Assembly: GCF_001462205.1 (NCBI RefSeq)
Contig: NZ_LKIR01000089.1
Location: forward strand, 53,902-96,635
DNA from: Haloparvum sedimenti
GTDB taxonomy: Archaea; Halobacteriota; Halobacteria; Halobacteriales; Haloferacaceae
DNA length: 42,734 bases
Direction: 5' to 3'
Shown here: positions 22,221-30,525 of the stretch, in pieces
How positions within the stretch are numbered: the first letter of the stretch is position 1
How the letters are laid out: each line of letters starts with the position of its first letter
Program-made: the position numbers and the translations under genes
Notes under the pieces: model-generated
Databases searched by the model: none
What the model saw: the letters and a program-made list of their open reading frames with translations, nothing else
Told to the model about the DNA's origin: nothing

Positions 22221-23354
22221 CTACTGCCGGACGCGAGCCGCCGCGAGCGCGCTCCCGAGGACGGCGACGAGCGTGACGACCGCGCCGAATCCGGGCGCGG
22301 AGTCGCCGGACGTGCCGTCACCGGTGGTTTCGGGCGCCTCCGTCGTCGCGGGCACCTCCGTTGTCTCCGTCGGCTCCTCGGTGTCGGAGTCAGCTTCGTC
22401 CTCCGCCTCCACCGAGATCTCGGAGCGCTCCACGTACGTCGAGTTGTCGTAGACGTCGCCGTGGACCTGTCGGGTCATGTCGTGGATCGTGTTCACCACG
22501 CTGGCGGGCGCGGGCTGGTTGAGCCAGTGGACCTCCAGATAGACGGCGTTGCCCTCCTCGCCCGCGGTCGTGCTCGCGTACGGCTCCTCGTCGAGCGCGG
22601 AGTCGCCGCGGCTGTTGACGACGATCCACTCGGGGTCGAGTTCGAGGACGACCTCGTCGGAGATCTGCGGGTAGCCGTCAGCGACCGTCGCGGCGGTGTT
22701 GTTCGTCCCCGCGAGCGTGAACGTCGCGTTGATGAACGTGTCGCCGCCGGCAACGAAGCCGCTGCCGAGCGGGTAGAGCACGCGCGGCCGGTCGGCGTCG
22801 GCGGTGACGTTCGAGACCGCGTCGACGTTCGCGTTCATCCACGCGTTCGTCTCGGCGGCGCCCTCGCAGTTGCCGGTCAGCTTGCCGATGGTCGTCGTCT
22901 TCTGCGCGATGTCGTCGGTGGTCTTCGCCTCCGGGAAGTGGTAGACGGTCAGGCCGGCGTCGCGCAGCGCCTGGACCTGTCCGGCGGAGGCGTTCGGCGC
23001 CAGCACCAGGTCCGGCTCCGTGCCGGCCACCTTCTCGACGTCGACGCCGCGCTCGGCGGAGACGTCGGTCTTCTCGTCGGCGCCGTCGAGGTACATCGCG
23101 TACTGGGTCACGCCGACGACCTGCGACTCGCCGCCGATCTCCCACATCGTCTGAGCCGCCGAGGGGTTCGTCGTCGTCACGCGTTCCGGCGGTTCCTCCA
23201 GGGTTATCTCCTCGCCGGTCGCGTCCGTCATCGTGACCGGGAACTCGCACGTCTCGTAGGTCGCGTCGGGCTGGGCCGCCGCGGGCGCCGCGAAGCCGCC
23301 GAGTGCGGCGGTCGCGACGAGCAGCGCCGTCACCAGCACCAGTCTGTCTCGCAT
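22221..23354 (-). CDS. btuF: Cobalamin ABC transporter binding protein with PGF-CTERM anchor
   Basis: This 377-residue protein has a signal peptide (LVLVTALLVATAALGGFAAPAAA, cleavage near residue 27). A periplasmic-binding-protein fold of the BtuF/FhuD class follows: the EEPPERVTTTNPSAAQTMWEIGG opening, VEKVAGTEPDLVLAPNA and a central helix. A Thr/Glu-rich linker (residues 320-350) leads to a PGF-CTERM tail: the motif PGFG, then a hydrophobic helix and ARVRQ. Such tails are cut by an archaeosortase and the protein is lipid-linked at the cell surface. The neighbouring btuCD genes give the B12 assignment; sequence alone would also allow a siderophore. It is divergent from btuC and shares its promoter region. 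Confidence 0.85.
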   Translation of the reverse strand: MRDRLVLVTALLVATAALGGFAAPAAAQPDATYETCEFPVTMTDATGEEITLEEPPERVTTTNPSAAQTMWEIGGESQVVGVTQYAMYLDGADEKTDVSAERGVDVEKVAGTEPDLVLAPNASAGQVQALRDAGLTVYHFPEAKTTDDIAQKTTTIGKLTGNCEGAAETNAWMNANVDAVSNVTADADRPRVLYPLGSGFVAGGDTFINATFTLAGTNNTAATVADGYPQISDEVVLELDPEWIVVNSRGDSALDEEPYASTTAGEEGNAVYLEVHWLNQPAPASVVNTIHDMTRQVHGDVYDNSTYVERSEISVEAEDEADSDTEEPTETTEVPATTEAPETTGDGTSGDSAPGFGAVVTLVAVLGSALAAARVRQ

Positions 23355-23380
23355 CGTCTATCACACGCGGATAGTCCAAT

Positions 23381-23390
23381 AAGTATTTAT
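23381..23390. promoter_or_regulatory. Shared divergent promoter of btuF and btuC
   Basis: AAGTATTTAT lies between the two genes. Read to the right its TTTAT is about 28 nt before the ATG at 23417; read to the left its TAAATACTT is about 31 nt before the btuF ATG at 23354. Overlapping boxes imply that only one side can be loaded at a time. No B12 riboswitch is evident. Confidence 0.5.
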
Positions 23391-23416
23391 CTAACGCAAG
23401 CCGGGTTGTGAACGAG

Positions 23417-24514
23417 ATGCGCACCCTGACGCGGACCGCGGGCTGGTCGGCCGCGCTCTGCTGTCTGCTGGCGGTCGTCGTCACCGCCAGCGCCGCGCTC
23501 GGGCCCGTTCGCGTGCCGCCGGTCGAGGTGGCGAAGGTGCTGTTGAACGGGCTGGCGGTGCCCGCGAGCGTCGAGTTCGGCGTTCGCGACACGGTCGGGC
23601 CCCTACTGGTTCCGAGCGTCGACGTGGGGTTCGCGCCCGTGTTCGCCTACTCGGTCGAGGACCTCCACCGGCAGATCGTGGTGAACATCCGGCTACCGCG
23701 GATCCTGCTCGGCGCCGTCGTCGGCTTCGGGCTCGCGGCCGCCGGCACCGTGATGCAAGGGTTCTTTCGGAACCCGATGGCGGACCCGTCGATCATCGGC
23801 GTCTCCTCGGGCGCCGCGACGGGCGCGGTCGCGTTCCTCGTGTTCCCGGCGACGATCCCCTTCGGCTTCGGCCTGCAGGGGGCGGCCTTCTGTGGCGCCC
23901 TGCTGGCCGCCTTCGGCGTCTACGCCATCGCCACGCGGAACGGCCACACGCCCGTCGCCACGCTGCTCCTGGCCGGCGTCGCGGTCCAGACGTTCCTCGG
24001 CGCGGTCATCTCCTACCTCCAGTTGCAGGCGGAGAATAACCTCCGCGAGGTCGTCGCGTGGCTGATGGGTCACCTCGGCAACGCGTCGTGGGACGAGGTC
24101 CGGGTGACGGTCGTCGCCGTCCCCCTGCTGTTTCTGGTCCTGTTGGCGTACGCCCGCGACCTGAACGTCCTGCTGCTCGGCGAGGAGGAGGCGCGCGGGC
24201 TCGGCATCGCGGTCGAGCGCACCAAGTTCGTCCTGCTGTCGGTCTCGGCGCTGATCACCGCCGCGGGCGTGGCCGTGACCGGCGTCATCGGCTTCGTGGG
24301 CCTGATCATCCCGCACATGCTCCGGCTCGTGGTGGGTCCGGACCACCGGATCCTGCTCCCCACGGCCGCGCTCGCGGGCTCGTCGTTCCTCGTCGCGGCG
24401 GACACGGTCGCGAGGCTCGGCGCCGCGGAGCTCCCCGTCGGCGTCGTCACTGCCGCAGTCGGCGCGCCCTTCTTCCTGTTCCTGCTGCGTCGCCGGGAGG
24501 TGCACGAGCTGTGA
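23417..24514 (+). CDS. btuC: Cobalamin ABC transporter permease
   Basis: BtuC is the membrane channel of the B12 importer. This protein of 365 residues has about ten hydrophobic helices and the FecCD/BtuC signatures: [42 protein letters not shown] near the first third, and [23 protein letters not shown] near the end. I use the ATG at 23417 because the TATA box position fits leaderless initiation there; the GTG at 23408 would add three residues. The stop TGA overlaps the GTG start of btuD by 4 nt (GTGA). Confidence 0.93.
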   Translation: MRTLTRTAGWSAALCCLLAVVVTASAALGPVRVPPVEVAKVLLNGLAVPASVEFGVRDTVGPLLVPSVDVGFAPVFAYSVEDLHRQIVVNIRLPRILLGAVVGFGLAAAGTVMQGFFRNPMADPSIIGVSSGAATGAVAFLVFPATIPFGFGLQGAAFCGALLAAFGVYAIATRNGHTPVATLLLAGVAVQTFLGAVISYLQLQAENNLREVVAWLMGHLGNASWDEVRVTVVAVPLLFLVLLAYARDLNVLLLGEEEARGLGIAVERTKFVLLSVSALITAAGVAVTGVIGFVGLIIPHMLRLVVGPDHRILLPTAALAGSSFLVAADTVARLGAAELPVGVVTAAVGAPFFLFLLRRREVHEL

Positions 24515-25785
24515 GCCGGACGGACTCGGAAACGGACGCCGGTCCCAGTGAATCCGGCGCCGAGCGCTCGGTCGAGTCACCCGCACTCGGTGCCGAGAAC
24601 CTGACCGTCTCGCTCGGCGGCGTCGAGGTGCTGTCGGGCGTGGACCTCGCGGTCGAGCCGGGCGAGCTCGTCGGCCTCGTCGGACCGAACGGCGCCGGCA
24701 AGACGACGCTGCTGCGCGCGCTCCGGGGCTCGCTCGACCTCGATGCGGGAACGGCCCGCGTGGGCGGCGATCCGGTCGCGGACCTGCCCGCGAAGGAGGT
24801 CGCGCGGCGGGTCGCCTCGGTGCCGCAGGACGCGACGCCCTCCTTCGAGTTCACCGTCGAGCAGGTGGTCGAGATGGGGCGGACCCCGCACCGCTCCCGG
24901 TTCTCGGGCCCGGACGCGGCCGACGCCGCGGCCGTCGAGGAGGCGCTGGATCGCACCGCAGTCGCGCAGTTCGCTGACCGCCCGGTGACCGCGGTGTCAG
25001 GGGGCGAGCGCCAGCGCGTCCTCCTCGCGCGAGCGCTCGCGCAGTCGACCCCCGCGCTCCTGCTGGACGAGCCGACCGCGGGCCTCGACGTGAACCACGC
25101 GGTTCGCACGCTCGAACTCGTCTCGGAACTGGTCGCGGAGGGGAAGGCGGCGCTGGCGGCGATCCACGACCTCGACCTGGCGGCGCGCTACTGCGACCGG
25201 ATCGTCGTGTTGTCCGACGGGGCGGTGCTCGCGGCCGGGCCTCCCGAGGGGGTGTTGACCCGAGGATCGATCCGCGAGGCGTTCGACGCGCGGGCGGCGA
25301 TCACCGAGGACGCGGCCACGGGCGCGCCGCGCGTGACGCCCCTCCCGGACGTCGCGGAGGACGCCTCGACGGGCCGGATCCACGTCGTGGGAACCGGTGG
25401 GCGGGCCGCCTCGATGGTGGGCCGCCTCGCCGCCGCTGGTCACGCCGTGAGCCTCGGCGTCGCACCGAGCGGCGACGCAGCCGCGGCGACCGCACGCGAG
25501 GTCGGGGCGGAGACGTTCCTCGTCCCGGCGTTCGCGGGCGTGAACGACGACGCGCGCGAGGCGGCCGCGGAGCGGGCCGAGGGGGCGGACGCGGTCGTCG
25601 TCGTCGGTGAACCGGCGGCCGGGAACCGGGCGGTCTCGGAGACGGTTCCCCCTGACCGTCGAGTGCTGGTCGACTGCGGCTCTCTCGACGGTACGATGGT
25701 AGACGATGAGGACGTGGTGGAAACGGTCGGCGAGGTCGTCGCCGACGCGGACGAGAACCGGGTCGGCGGGTTCCGGTTCGGCTAA
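24511..25785 (+). CDS. btuD: Cobalamin ABC transporter ATPase with C-terminal extra domain
   Basis: BtuD energises B12 import. Residues 1-28 are a polar leader; residues 29-260 are a complete ABC domain with Walker [10 protein letters not shown] (58-66), a Q-loop ([11 protein letters not shown]), signature SGGERQRV (near 163), Walker B ALLLDEP and the H-loop AAIHDLDL. After about residue 275 comes a further 150 residues with no ABC function. They begin [32 protein letters not shown], which looks like a glycine-rich nucleotide-binding (Rossmann) segment. This extension is not part of the usual BtuD. The start is GTG at 24511, translationally coupled to btuC. Confidence 0.9.
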   Translation: MSRTDSETDAGPSESGAERSVESPALGAENLTVSLGGVEVLSGVDLAVEPGELVGLVGPNGAGKTTLLRALRGSLDLDAGTARVGGDPVADLPAKEVARRVASVPQDATPSFEFTVEQVVEMGRTPHRSRFSGPDAADAAAVEEALDRTAVAQFADRPVTAVSGGERQRVLLARALAQSTPALLLDEPTAGLDVNHAVRTLELVSELVAEGKAALAAIHDLDLAARYCDRIVVLSDGAVLAAGPPEGVLTRGSIREAFDARAAITEDAATGAPRVTPLPDVAEDASTGRIHVVGTGGRAASMVGRLAAAGHAVSLGVAPSGDAAAATAREVGAETFLVPAFAGVNDDAREAAAERAEGADAVVVVGEPAAGNRAVSETVPPDRRVLVDCGSLDGTMVDDEDVVETVGEVVADADENRVGGFRFG

Positions 25786-25856
25786 TCGTTACTCCCGTCC
25801 GTCAGGGTTTACCCTCCCGTCGAGGTCGATCGCCGACGGGCGGCGAAGCGTCACGC

Positions 25857-25862
25857 TTTATC
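25857..25862 (+). promoter_or_regulatory. TATA box for trm5
   Basis: TTTATC lies 24-29 nt before the ATG at 25886, the exact spacing for a leaderless transcript. Confidence 0.6.
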
Positions 25863-25885
25863 CCCGCGGCCGCGGATGCCCGACG

Positions 25886-26881
25886 ATGAGCGTTCCCTGC
25901 CTCGCCGTCGCTCGCGAGCATGGCGAGACCGTCCGGAGCCGCCTCGCCGAGGCGGACGCGCTCGACGGCGATCACGAGATCACCGTCGAGGGCGACACGA
26001 TCTACATCCCGGTCACGGACCCGGCCGCGGTGCCCGGAGACCTGGAGGGAGAGGTCGTCGAGCGCGATCCGGCGGCCCGGGAGTCCCCGGAGTCGCCCGC
26101 GGACATCCTCGGCTACGAGCCCTCCATCGAGCGCCTCGGCGACGTGGTGATCCTCGACGAGGACGACCCCGAGCGCGCCGCGGAGATCGCGGAGGCGGTG
26201 CTGGCCTCGCACGTCCCCTGCGAGACTGTCGTGAACCGTGCGTCGCCCATCGAGGGCGAGCTGCGCGTCCGACGGTGGGAAGTGCTGGCCGGGAACGGCA
26301 CCGAGACCGTCCACCGAGAGTACGGCCACGAGTTCCTGCTCGACATCGCGGAGGTGTACTTCTCGCCGCGGCTCGCCACGGAGCGCCACCGCGTGACCGA
26401 GCAGGTCGACGCCGGCGAGCACGCGTTCGACATGTTCGCTGGCGTCGGCCCCTACGCGGTGCCGATGGCCGCGAAGGGCGCCGAGGTGGTCGCCTGCGAC
26501 CTCAACGAGCGCGCGGTCGCGTACCTGCGGGAGAACGCCGAGCGCAACGGCGTCGCCGACCGGATCACCGCGATTCAGGGGGACGTGCGCGAGGTCGCCG
26601 AGGACTGGACGGGGTGGGCGGACCGACTGGTGATGAACCTCCCCCACTCCGCGGACGAGTTCCTCGACGCCGCGGTCGCGCTCGCGGGCGAGGAGTGCGT
26701 GCTCCACTACTACGACATCCAGCACGAGGACGACCCCTTTGGGCCGGGCGAGCGCGCCATCCGCGAGGCGGTCGCGGACGCGGGCGGCGAGTACGAGGTG
26801 ACCGTCGAGACCGAGCACGTCGTCCGGTCGTACGCGCCACACGAGCTGAACGTCTGTCTGGACGTGCGACTGGAGACGTAG
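25886..26881 (+). CDS. trm5: tRNA (guanine37-N1)-methyltransferase Trm5
   Basis: Trm5 methylates N1 of G37 next to the anticodon, which prevents frameshifting; in archaea it also supplies the first step of wyosine synthesis. This 331-residue protein has an N-terminal D1-like domain (residues 1-60, SVPCLAVAREHGETVRSRL), the DILGYEPSIERLGDVVILDED linker region, a YFSPRLATERHRV segment, motif I FDMFAGVGPYAVPMAA with AKGAEVVACDLNE after it, and the catalytic NLPHSADEFLD block. The last 60 residues (YDIQHEDDP...) are as in archaeal Trm5. ATG 25886 gives the family start; a longer in-frame start would add an Arg-rich tail. Confidence 0.88.
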   Translation: MSVPCLAVAREHGETVRSRLAEADALDGDHEITVEGDTIYIPVTDPAAVPGDLEGEVVERDPAARESPESPADILGYEPSIERLGDVVILDEDDPERAAEIAEAVLASHVPCETVVNRASPIEGELRVRRWEVLAGNGTETVHREYGHEFLLDIAEVYFSPRLATERHRVTEQVDAGEHAFDMFAGVGPYAVPMAAKGAEVVACDLNERAVAYLRENAERNGVADRITAIQGDVREVAEDWTGWADRLVMNLPHSADEFLDAAVALAGEECVLHYYDIQHEDDPFGPGERAIREAVADAGGEYEVTVETEHVVRSYAPHELNVCLDVRLET

Positions 26882-26985
26882 GACGGTGTAGCGGTTGGTG
26901 GGCGTGTGAGTTGAGTCGTTTTCTGTTTCACAAAGCCCCCCTGCTTTGCCATCGCTAACACCGAGAAAGCCCTCGACCGCTCGCG

Positions 26986-27050
26986 GTCGCTGCGCGACAT
27001 ATCCGCGCCTCTCAACACCGCCCGGCGCGGATAGGGGTCGACGCAGCGAC
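26986..27050. repeat. Long imperfect stem-loop
   Basis: The outer arms GTCGCTGCG (26986-26994) and CGCAGCGAC (27042-27050) pair perfectly, continue as CGAC / GTCG with one bulged A, then after a small internal loop TATCCGCGCC (27000-27009) pairs with GGCGCGGATA (27024-27033). The end loop is 14 nt. In all about 23 base pairs are possible in 65 nt. Confidence 0.8.
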
Positions 27051-27185
27051 TCCCCTCCGGCGCGACCGGCCTCGCCCTTTCAGTCCGCCAGGCCGGCGGT
27101 CTTCTGTTTGTGTCGTCGCAGCCGGTTGTTGGTGAGTCGTACGTCGGCTGTCGAGTCGAGCATCGCCTCACGCCTCCCCAGCCTC

Positions 27186-27240
27186 GGGTCTTCCGCGGCC
27201 GCGGAACCGCACAGCACCGCAGCGCGGCCGCGGAAGACCC
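27186..27240. repeat. Perfect 18-bp inverted repeat
   Basis: GGGTCTTCCGCGGCCGCG (27186-27203) and its exact complement at 27223-27240 are separated by 19 nt. The left arm with the next bases also holds a perfect 16-bp palindrome centred on GGCC. Such length without mismatch is well beyond what occurs by chance even at this GC content. Confidence 0.9.
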
Positions 27241-27247
27241 TCCCTCG

Positions 27248-27266
27248 CGCGGTCGCGGCGACCGCG
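27248..27266. repeat. 8-bp hairpin
   Basis: CGCGGTCG (27248-27255) and CGACCGCG (27259-27266) with a 3-nt loop lie 8 nt after the long inverted repeat, adding a third structure to the cluster. Confidence 0.7.
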
Positions 27267-27376
27267 GAGCGCGTCGCCGCGGCGCGCGCCGACGTGGGAC
27301 AGCCGGTGCGTTGTCGCCGGATCGCTCGGACGAATCGGCGTGCGCCACCCTGACGCAGTGGCCCGATTCCGGAACC

Positions 27377-27383
27377 CTTATTT
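27377..27383 (+). promoter_or_regulatory. TATA-like box for tRNA-Thr
   Basis: CTTATTT, preceded by CCGGAACC, lies about 31-37 nt before the mature tRNA end at 27414. This fits a transcript starting a few bases before the tRNA. Confidence 0.55.
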
Positions 27384-27413
27384 CCTTCATCGGGGTACGT
27401 GGAGGTACGTCGC

Positions 27414-27486
27414 GCCGGAGTAGCTCAGCTGGCAGAGCGATTCCTTCGTAAGGAATAGGTCGAGGGTTCAAATCCCTCCTCCGGCT
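27414..27486 (+). tRNA. tRNA-Thr (anticodon CGT)
   Basis: A complete 73-nt cloverleaf without intron. The acceptor stem GCCGGAG (27414-27420) pairs with CTCCGGC (27479-27485), and discriminator T follows at 27486. The D stem is GCTC/GAGC, the anticodon stem ATTCC/GGAAT encloses loop TTCGTAA with anticodon CGT, and the T stem GAGGG/CCCTC encloses TTCAAAT. The CCA end is not encoded. It reads ACG threonine codons, which are common in this GC-rich genome. Confidence 0.97.
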
Positions 27487-27597
27487 TTCTACCTGACGTT
27501 CGAAGCCGAAGCGACGGCGCCGAACCTCGCTTCTCGATTCCTCACCCCCCAACGCCGCAACGCCAGCATCTTTTGCGCTGGCCCGCACCGTTTCCGT

Positions 27598-28671
27598 ATG
27601 GACCTCGACGCGCTGTACGACCGCTTCGACGAGCGCGACTGGGAGACCCCCGCCGAGGGGACGCTCCGGGTCGCCATGGTCGGTCTCGGCGGCTGGACGC
27701 GGAACCACGCGATTCCGGCGGTCGCGGCCGGCGACTACTGCGAGACGACGGTGCTGGTCTCGGGCCACGCCGACAAGGCGGAGTCGGTCGCCGCGGAGCT
27801 CCCGGGCGAGCCGGAGACGCTGGACTACGAGGCGTTCCACGCGGGCGCCGCCAGCGAGGCGTACGACGCGGTCTACGTCGCGACGCCGAACGCGCTCCAC
27901 CTGCCGCACGTCCGCGCGGCCGCGGACCTGGGCAAGCACGTCCTCTGTGAGAAGCCCCTGGAGGCGAGCGCGGAGCGCGCCCGCGCGCTGGTCGACGCCT
28001 GCGAGGAGGCCGGCGTGACGCTGATGACCGCCTACCGGCTCACGGCGGACCCCGCGGTCCGGTTCGCGCGGGAGCTCGTCTGCGAGGGCTACGTCGGCGA
28101 ACCGGGACTCGTCCGCGGCCACATGACGCAGCCGGTGCTGGACCACGGCGACGCCGACCAGTGGCGGCTCGACCCCGACCTCGCGGGCCGCGGCACCTCG
28201 GTCACGGACCTGGGCATCTACCCTCTCAGCACCGCCCGGTTCGTCCTCGACGCCGACCCCGTCCGCGCCTCGGCGGCGATGTCCAGCGAGCACTCGGCGT
28301 TCGCGGACGTGCCCGACGAGCGCGCGAGCTTCCGGCTGGAGTTCCCCGGCGGGCTCCTCGCGGACTGCGCGGCCAGCCAGAACCTCCAGCGGTCCGGGAG
28401 CTTCCGGATCGTCGGCACCGAGGGGGAGATCCGGTTCGACCCCGCGTTCTACGGCAACCCCCGGCGCACCCTCGCGCTGCAGCGCGGGTCGACGAGTGCG
28501 GAGTTCGCCTTCGACGCGGTCGACCAGATGCGCGCGGAGTTCGACTACTTCGGCAACCGCGTGCTGACCGGCCGCGAGCCCGAGGCCGACGGCGCGTTCG
28601 GCGCGGCCGACGTGGCCACCATCGAGGCGGTCTACGACGCGTCGGAACGCGACGCGCCGGTCGAGCTGTAG
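27598..28671 (+). CDS. gfo6: Gfo/Idh/MocA oxidoreductase, D-xylose dehydrogenase-like
   Basis: This 357-residue protein resembles haloarchaeal Gfo6 / XacA, the NADP+-dependent D-xylose 1-dehydrogenase, over its whole length. Shared blocks are VAMVGLGGWTRNHAIPAV (NADP-binding), CETTVLVSGHADKAESVA, YDAVYVATPNALHLPHV, the catalytic-site HVLCEKPLEA (EKP), DPDQWRLDP-like DADQWRLDPDL, VTDLGIYPLSTARFVLDADP, and GTEGEIRFDPAFYG. Whether its substrate is xylose or another sugar is not settled, since no other xylose-pathway genes are near. A TATA-like CTTTTGC about 27 nt before the ATG predicts a leaderless mRNA. It stands alone between tRNA-Thr and proS. Confidence 0.8.
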   Translation: MDLDALYDRFDERDWETPAEGTLRVAMVGLGGWTRNHAIPAVAAGDYCETTVLVSGHADKAESVAAELPGEPETLDYEAFHAGAASEAYDAVYVATPNALHLPHVRAAADLGKHVLCEKPLEASAERARALVDACEEAGVTLMTAYRLTADPAVRFARELVCEGYVGEPGLVRGHMTQPVLDHGDADQWRLDPDLAGRGTSVTDLGIYPLSTARFVLDADPVRASAAMSSEHSAFADVPDERASFRLEFPGGLLADCAASQNLQRSGSFRIVGTEGEIRFDPAFYGNPRRTLALQRGSTSAEFAFDAVDQMRAEFDYFGNRVLTGREPEADGAFGAADVATIEAVYDASERDAPVEL

Positions 28672-28743
28672 GGAGGAACGCCGGGCGTGGACGGCTCACA
28701 CGCCTTCGGAGGGTTTACGTCCCGCACGAGGGATTTTTCGGGT

Positions 28744-30219
28744 ATGACCGACGACGACCAGGAACTCGGGATCACCGAGTCGAAGTCACACAACACCGGC
28801 GAGTGGTACGCGGAGGTCGTCCAGAAGGCTGGCCTCGCGAACTACGGCCCCGAGGGGATGAGCGGGTTCATCGTCACGCGCCCCCGCGGCTACGCGCTGT
28901 GGGAGGCGGTCCAGGGCTTCCTCGACGCGAAATTCAAGGACACCGACGTGCAGAACGCCTACTTCCCCATGTTCATCCCCGAGTCCTACCTCGAGCGCGA
29001 GAAGGACATCGTCGAGGGGTTCGACCCCGAGGTGGCGTGGGTGACCCAGGGCGGCCACGAGGAGCTTGAGGAGCGGCTCGCGGTCCGGCCCACCTCCGAG
29101 TCCATCATCGCGCCCTACATGGCCCAGTGGATCCGGAGCCACCGCGACCTTCCCCTGCGCGTGAACCAGTGGTGCTCGGTCGTGCGCTGGGAGGCCACGG
29201 AGACGAAGCCGTTCTTCCGCACGAAGGAGTTCCTCTGGCAGGAGGGCCACACCGCCCACGAGAGCCACGAGGAGGCGTGGGAGGAGACGATGACGCGGCT
29301 CGACCAGTACGAGTCGGTCTACGAGGACCTGCTCGCCATCCCCGTCCTGCGCGGCCAAAAGCCCGACCACGACAAGTTCCCCGGCGCCCACACCACGACC
29401 ACGGTCGAGGCGCTGATGCCCGACGGGAAGTCCGTGCAGGGCGGCACCTCCCACCACCTCGGCCAGTCGTTCGCGGAGGCGTTCGACATCACCTACGCCG
29501 ACGAGGACGAGGAGGAACGCGTCGCGCACACCACCTCGTGGGGGCTCTCGTGGCGCTGTCTCGGCGCGCTGATCATGACCCACTCCGACGAGCAGGGGCT
29601 GGTGCTCCCGCCCACCGTCGCGCCCACGCAGGTCGTGATCGTCCCCATCTGGCAGGCCGACACGAAGGAGGACGTGCTCGAGTACGCCGAGGGCGTCGCG
29701 GACGACCTCGCGGACGCGGGCGTCAGCGTCGAGCTCGACGACCGCGACGAGCGCAACCCCGGCTTCAAGTTCAACGAGCACGAGCTCAACGGCGTCCCCC
29801 TCCGGATCGAGATCGGTCCCCACGAGGTCGAGGACGGGGAGCTCACGCTGGTCCACCGCCCCGACGGCGAGAGCGCGGTCGAGGACCGCGAGGACGTGGC
29901 CGACACCGTGCGGTCCCACTTCGACGAGATCTACGGGAAGCTGTACGCGGCCGCCGAGGAGAACCTCGACGGCGAGGTGCGCGAGGCCGACGACCGCGCC
30001 TCCATCCTCGGCACGCTCGGCCAGCACGGCGGCTACGTGAAGACGCCGTGGTGCGGCGACGAGGACTGCGAGGAGGAGATCAAAGACCAGATCGCCGCCG
30101 AGATCGTGATGGTCCCCTTTGAGGACGAGGACGACCTCGTCGACGCCGACCACGAGGAGACCTGCGGCGTCTGCGGCGAGGCGGCCGAGCGGACGGCCTA
30201 CTTCGCGAAGTCTTACTGA
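28744..30219 (+). CDS. proS: Prolyl-tRNA synthetase
   Basis: ProS charges tRNA-Pro. This 491-residue protein is of the archaeal/eukaryotic type, with class II motifs: AVRPTSESIIAPYMAQWIRS, VVRWE...FFRTKEFLWQEGHTAH (motif 2), SVQGGTSHHLGQSFAEAFDI, then GLVLPPTVAPTQVVIVPI leading into the anticodon-binding domain. The C-terminus is the zinc-binding domain of this subtype: WCGDEDCEEEIKDQ with CGVCGEAAERTAYFAKSY, ending in the conserved Tyr. ATG 28744 (MTDDDQELGITESKSHNTGEW) is chosen as it matches the family start; the further upstream in-frame codons are not conserved. Confidence 0.95.
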   Translation: MTDDDQELGITESKSHNTGEWYAEVVQKAGLANYGPEGMSGFIVTRPRGYALWEAVQGFLDAKFKDTDVQNAYFPMFIPESYLEREKDIVEGFDPEVAWVTQGGHEELEERLAVRPTSESIIAPYMAQWIRSHRDLPLRVNQWCSVVRWEATETKPFFRTKEFLWQEGHTAHESHEEAWEETMTRLDQYESVYEDLLAIPVLRGQKPDHDKFPGAHTTTTVEALMPDGKSVQGGTSHHLGQSFAEAFDITYADEDEEERVAHTTSWGLSWRCLGALIMTHSDEQGLVLPPTVAPTQVVIVPIWQADTKEDVLEYAEGVADDLADAGVSVELDDRDERNPGFKFNEHELNGVPLRIEIGPHEVEDGELTLVHRPDGESAVEDREDVADTVRSHFDEIYGKLYAAAEENLDGEVREADDRASILGTLGQHGGYVKTPWCGDEDCEEEIKDQIAAEIVMVPFEDEDDLVDADHEETCGVCGEAAERTAYFAKSY

Positions 30220-30444
30220 CTCGCGGAACTGGTCCCCCACGCTGCGACCGAAACCGAACGGTTGATCACACGGATCTCCCAATCTCCTTCCCGATCGGGT
30301 TTACAATATAAACCTAAATAGCAAAATATCTGGAGAGGAAGCTGTTCTTCTCCCCCTGAATGCCTTCGATATTCAAAAATACATGCCATCGATGTCCGAG
30401 TGTCTACCCATGTGCATCAATGCCAGTCCCTGAAGAATAATGAC

Positions 30445-30494
30445 CTAATATTCCCTAATGGGTGGGTAAGGCACCCTACCCATATCAGGGTTAG
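30445..30494. promoter_or_regulatory. Large imperfect palindrome, likely gltB operator
   Basis: CTAA..CCCT.ATGGGT (from 30445) faces ACCCAT..AGGG.TTAG (to 30494). The best pairing has ATGGGTGGGT at 30458-30467 with ACCCTACCCAT at 30473-30483, and CTAA with TTAG at the ends. It ends 4 nt before the TATA box, a position where a bound dimer would govern polymerase loading. CTACCCAT within it (30476-30483) also occurs at 30404-30411. Confidence 0.5.
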
Positions 30495-30497
30495 TCC

Positions 30498-30503
30498 TTT
30501 AAG
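30498..30503 (+). promoter_or_regulatory. TATA box for gltB
   Basis: TTTAAG lies 23-28 nt before the ATG at 30526, supporting that ATG as the start of a leaderless mRNA. Confidence 0.6.
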
Positions 30504-30525
30504 CCGAAACTCGCTTGCTTGGTGT

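Larger units (their letters stand above)
26882..27413. other. Gene-free stretch before tRNA-Thr with stacked palindromes
   Basis: No plausible gene is seen in these 532 nt. In order it holds a T-rich run (GTTTTCTGTTTC near 26916-26930) suited to ending trm5, a hairpin CAAAGC/GCTTTG (26931-26948), a long imperfect stem-loop (26986-27050), an 18-bp inverted repeat (27186-27240) and an 8-bp hairpin (27248-27266). The tRNA promoter follows. It could be the remains of a mobile element or a structured RNA. Confidence 0.6.
30220..30525. other. AT-rich gene-free stretch between proS and gltB
   Basis: No gene is seen in these 306 nt. From about 30290 on the base composition turns AT-rich. There is a small inverted repeat GGTTT/AAACC at 30298-30314, the string CTACCCAT at 30404-30411, and a large imperfect palindrome (30445-30494) just before the gltB TATA box. 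It is most likely a control region for gltB. Confidence 0.55.

Noticed and set aside
23355-23416. Cobalamin riboswitch between btuF and btuC
   Set aside because: Only 62 nt are available, with no B12-box-like sequence, and the region is filled by promoter elements.
27110-27451. Possible gene over the palindromes before tRNA-Thr
   Set aside because: It is Arg/Ala-rich, crosses the inverted repeat and runs into the tRNA.
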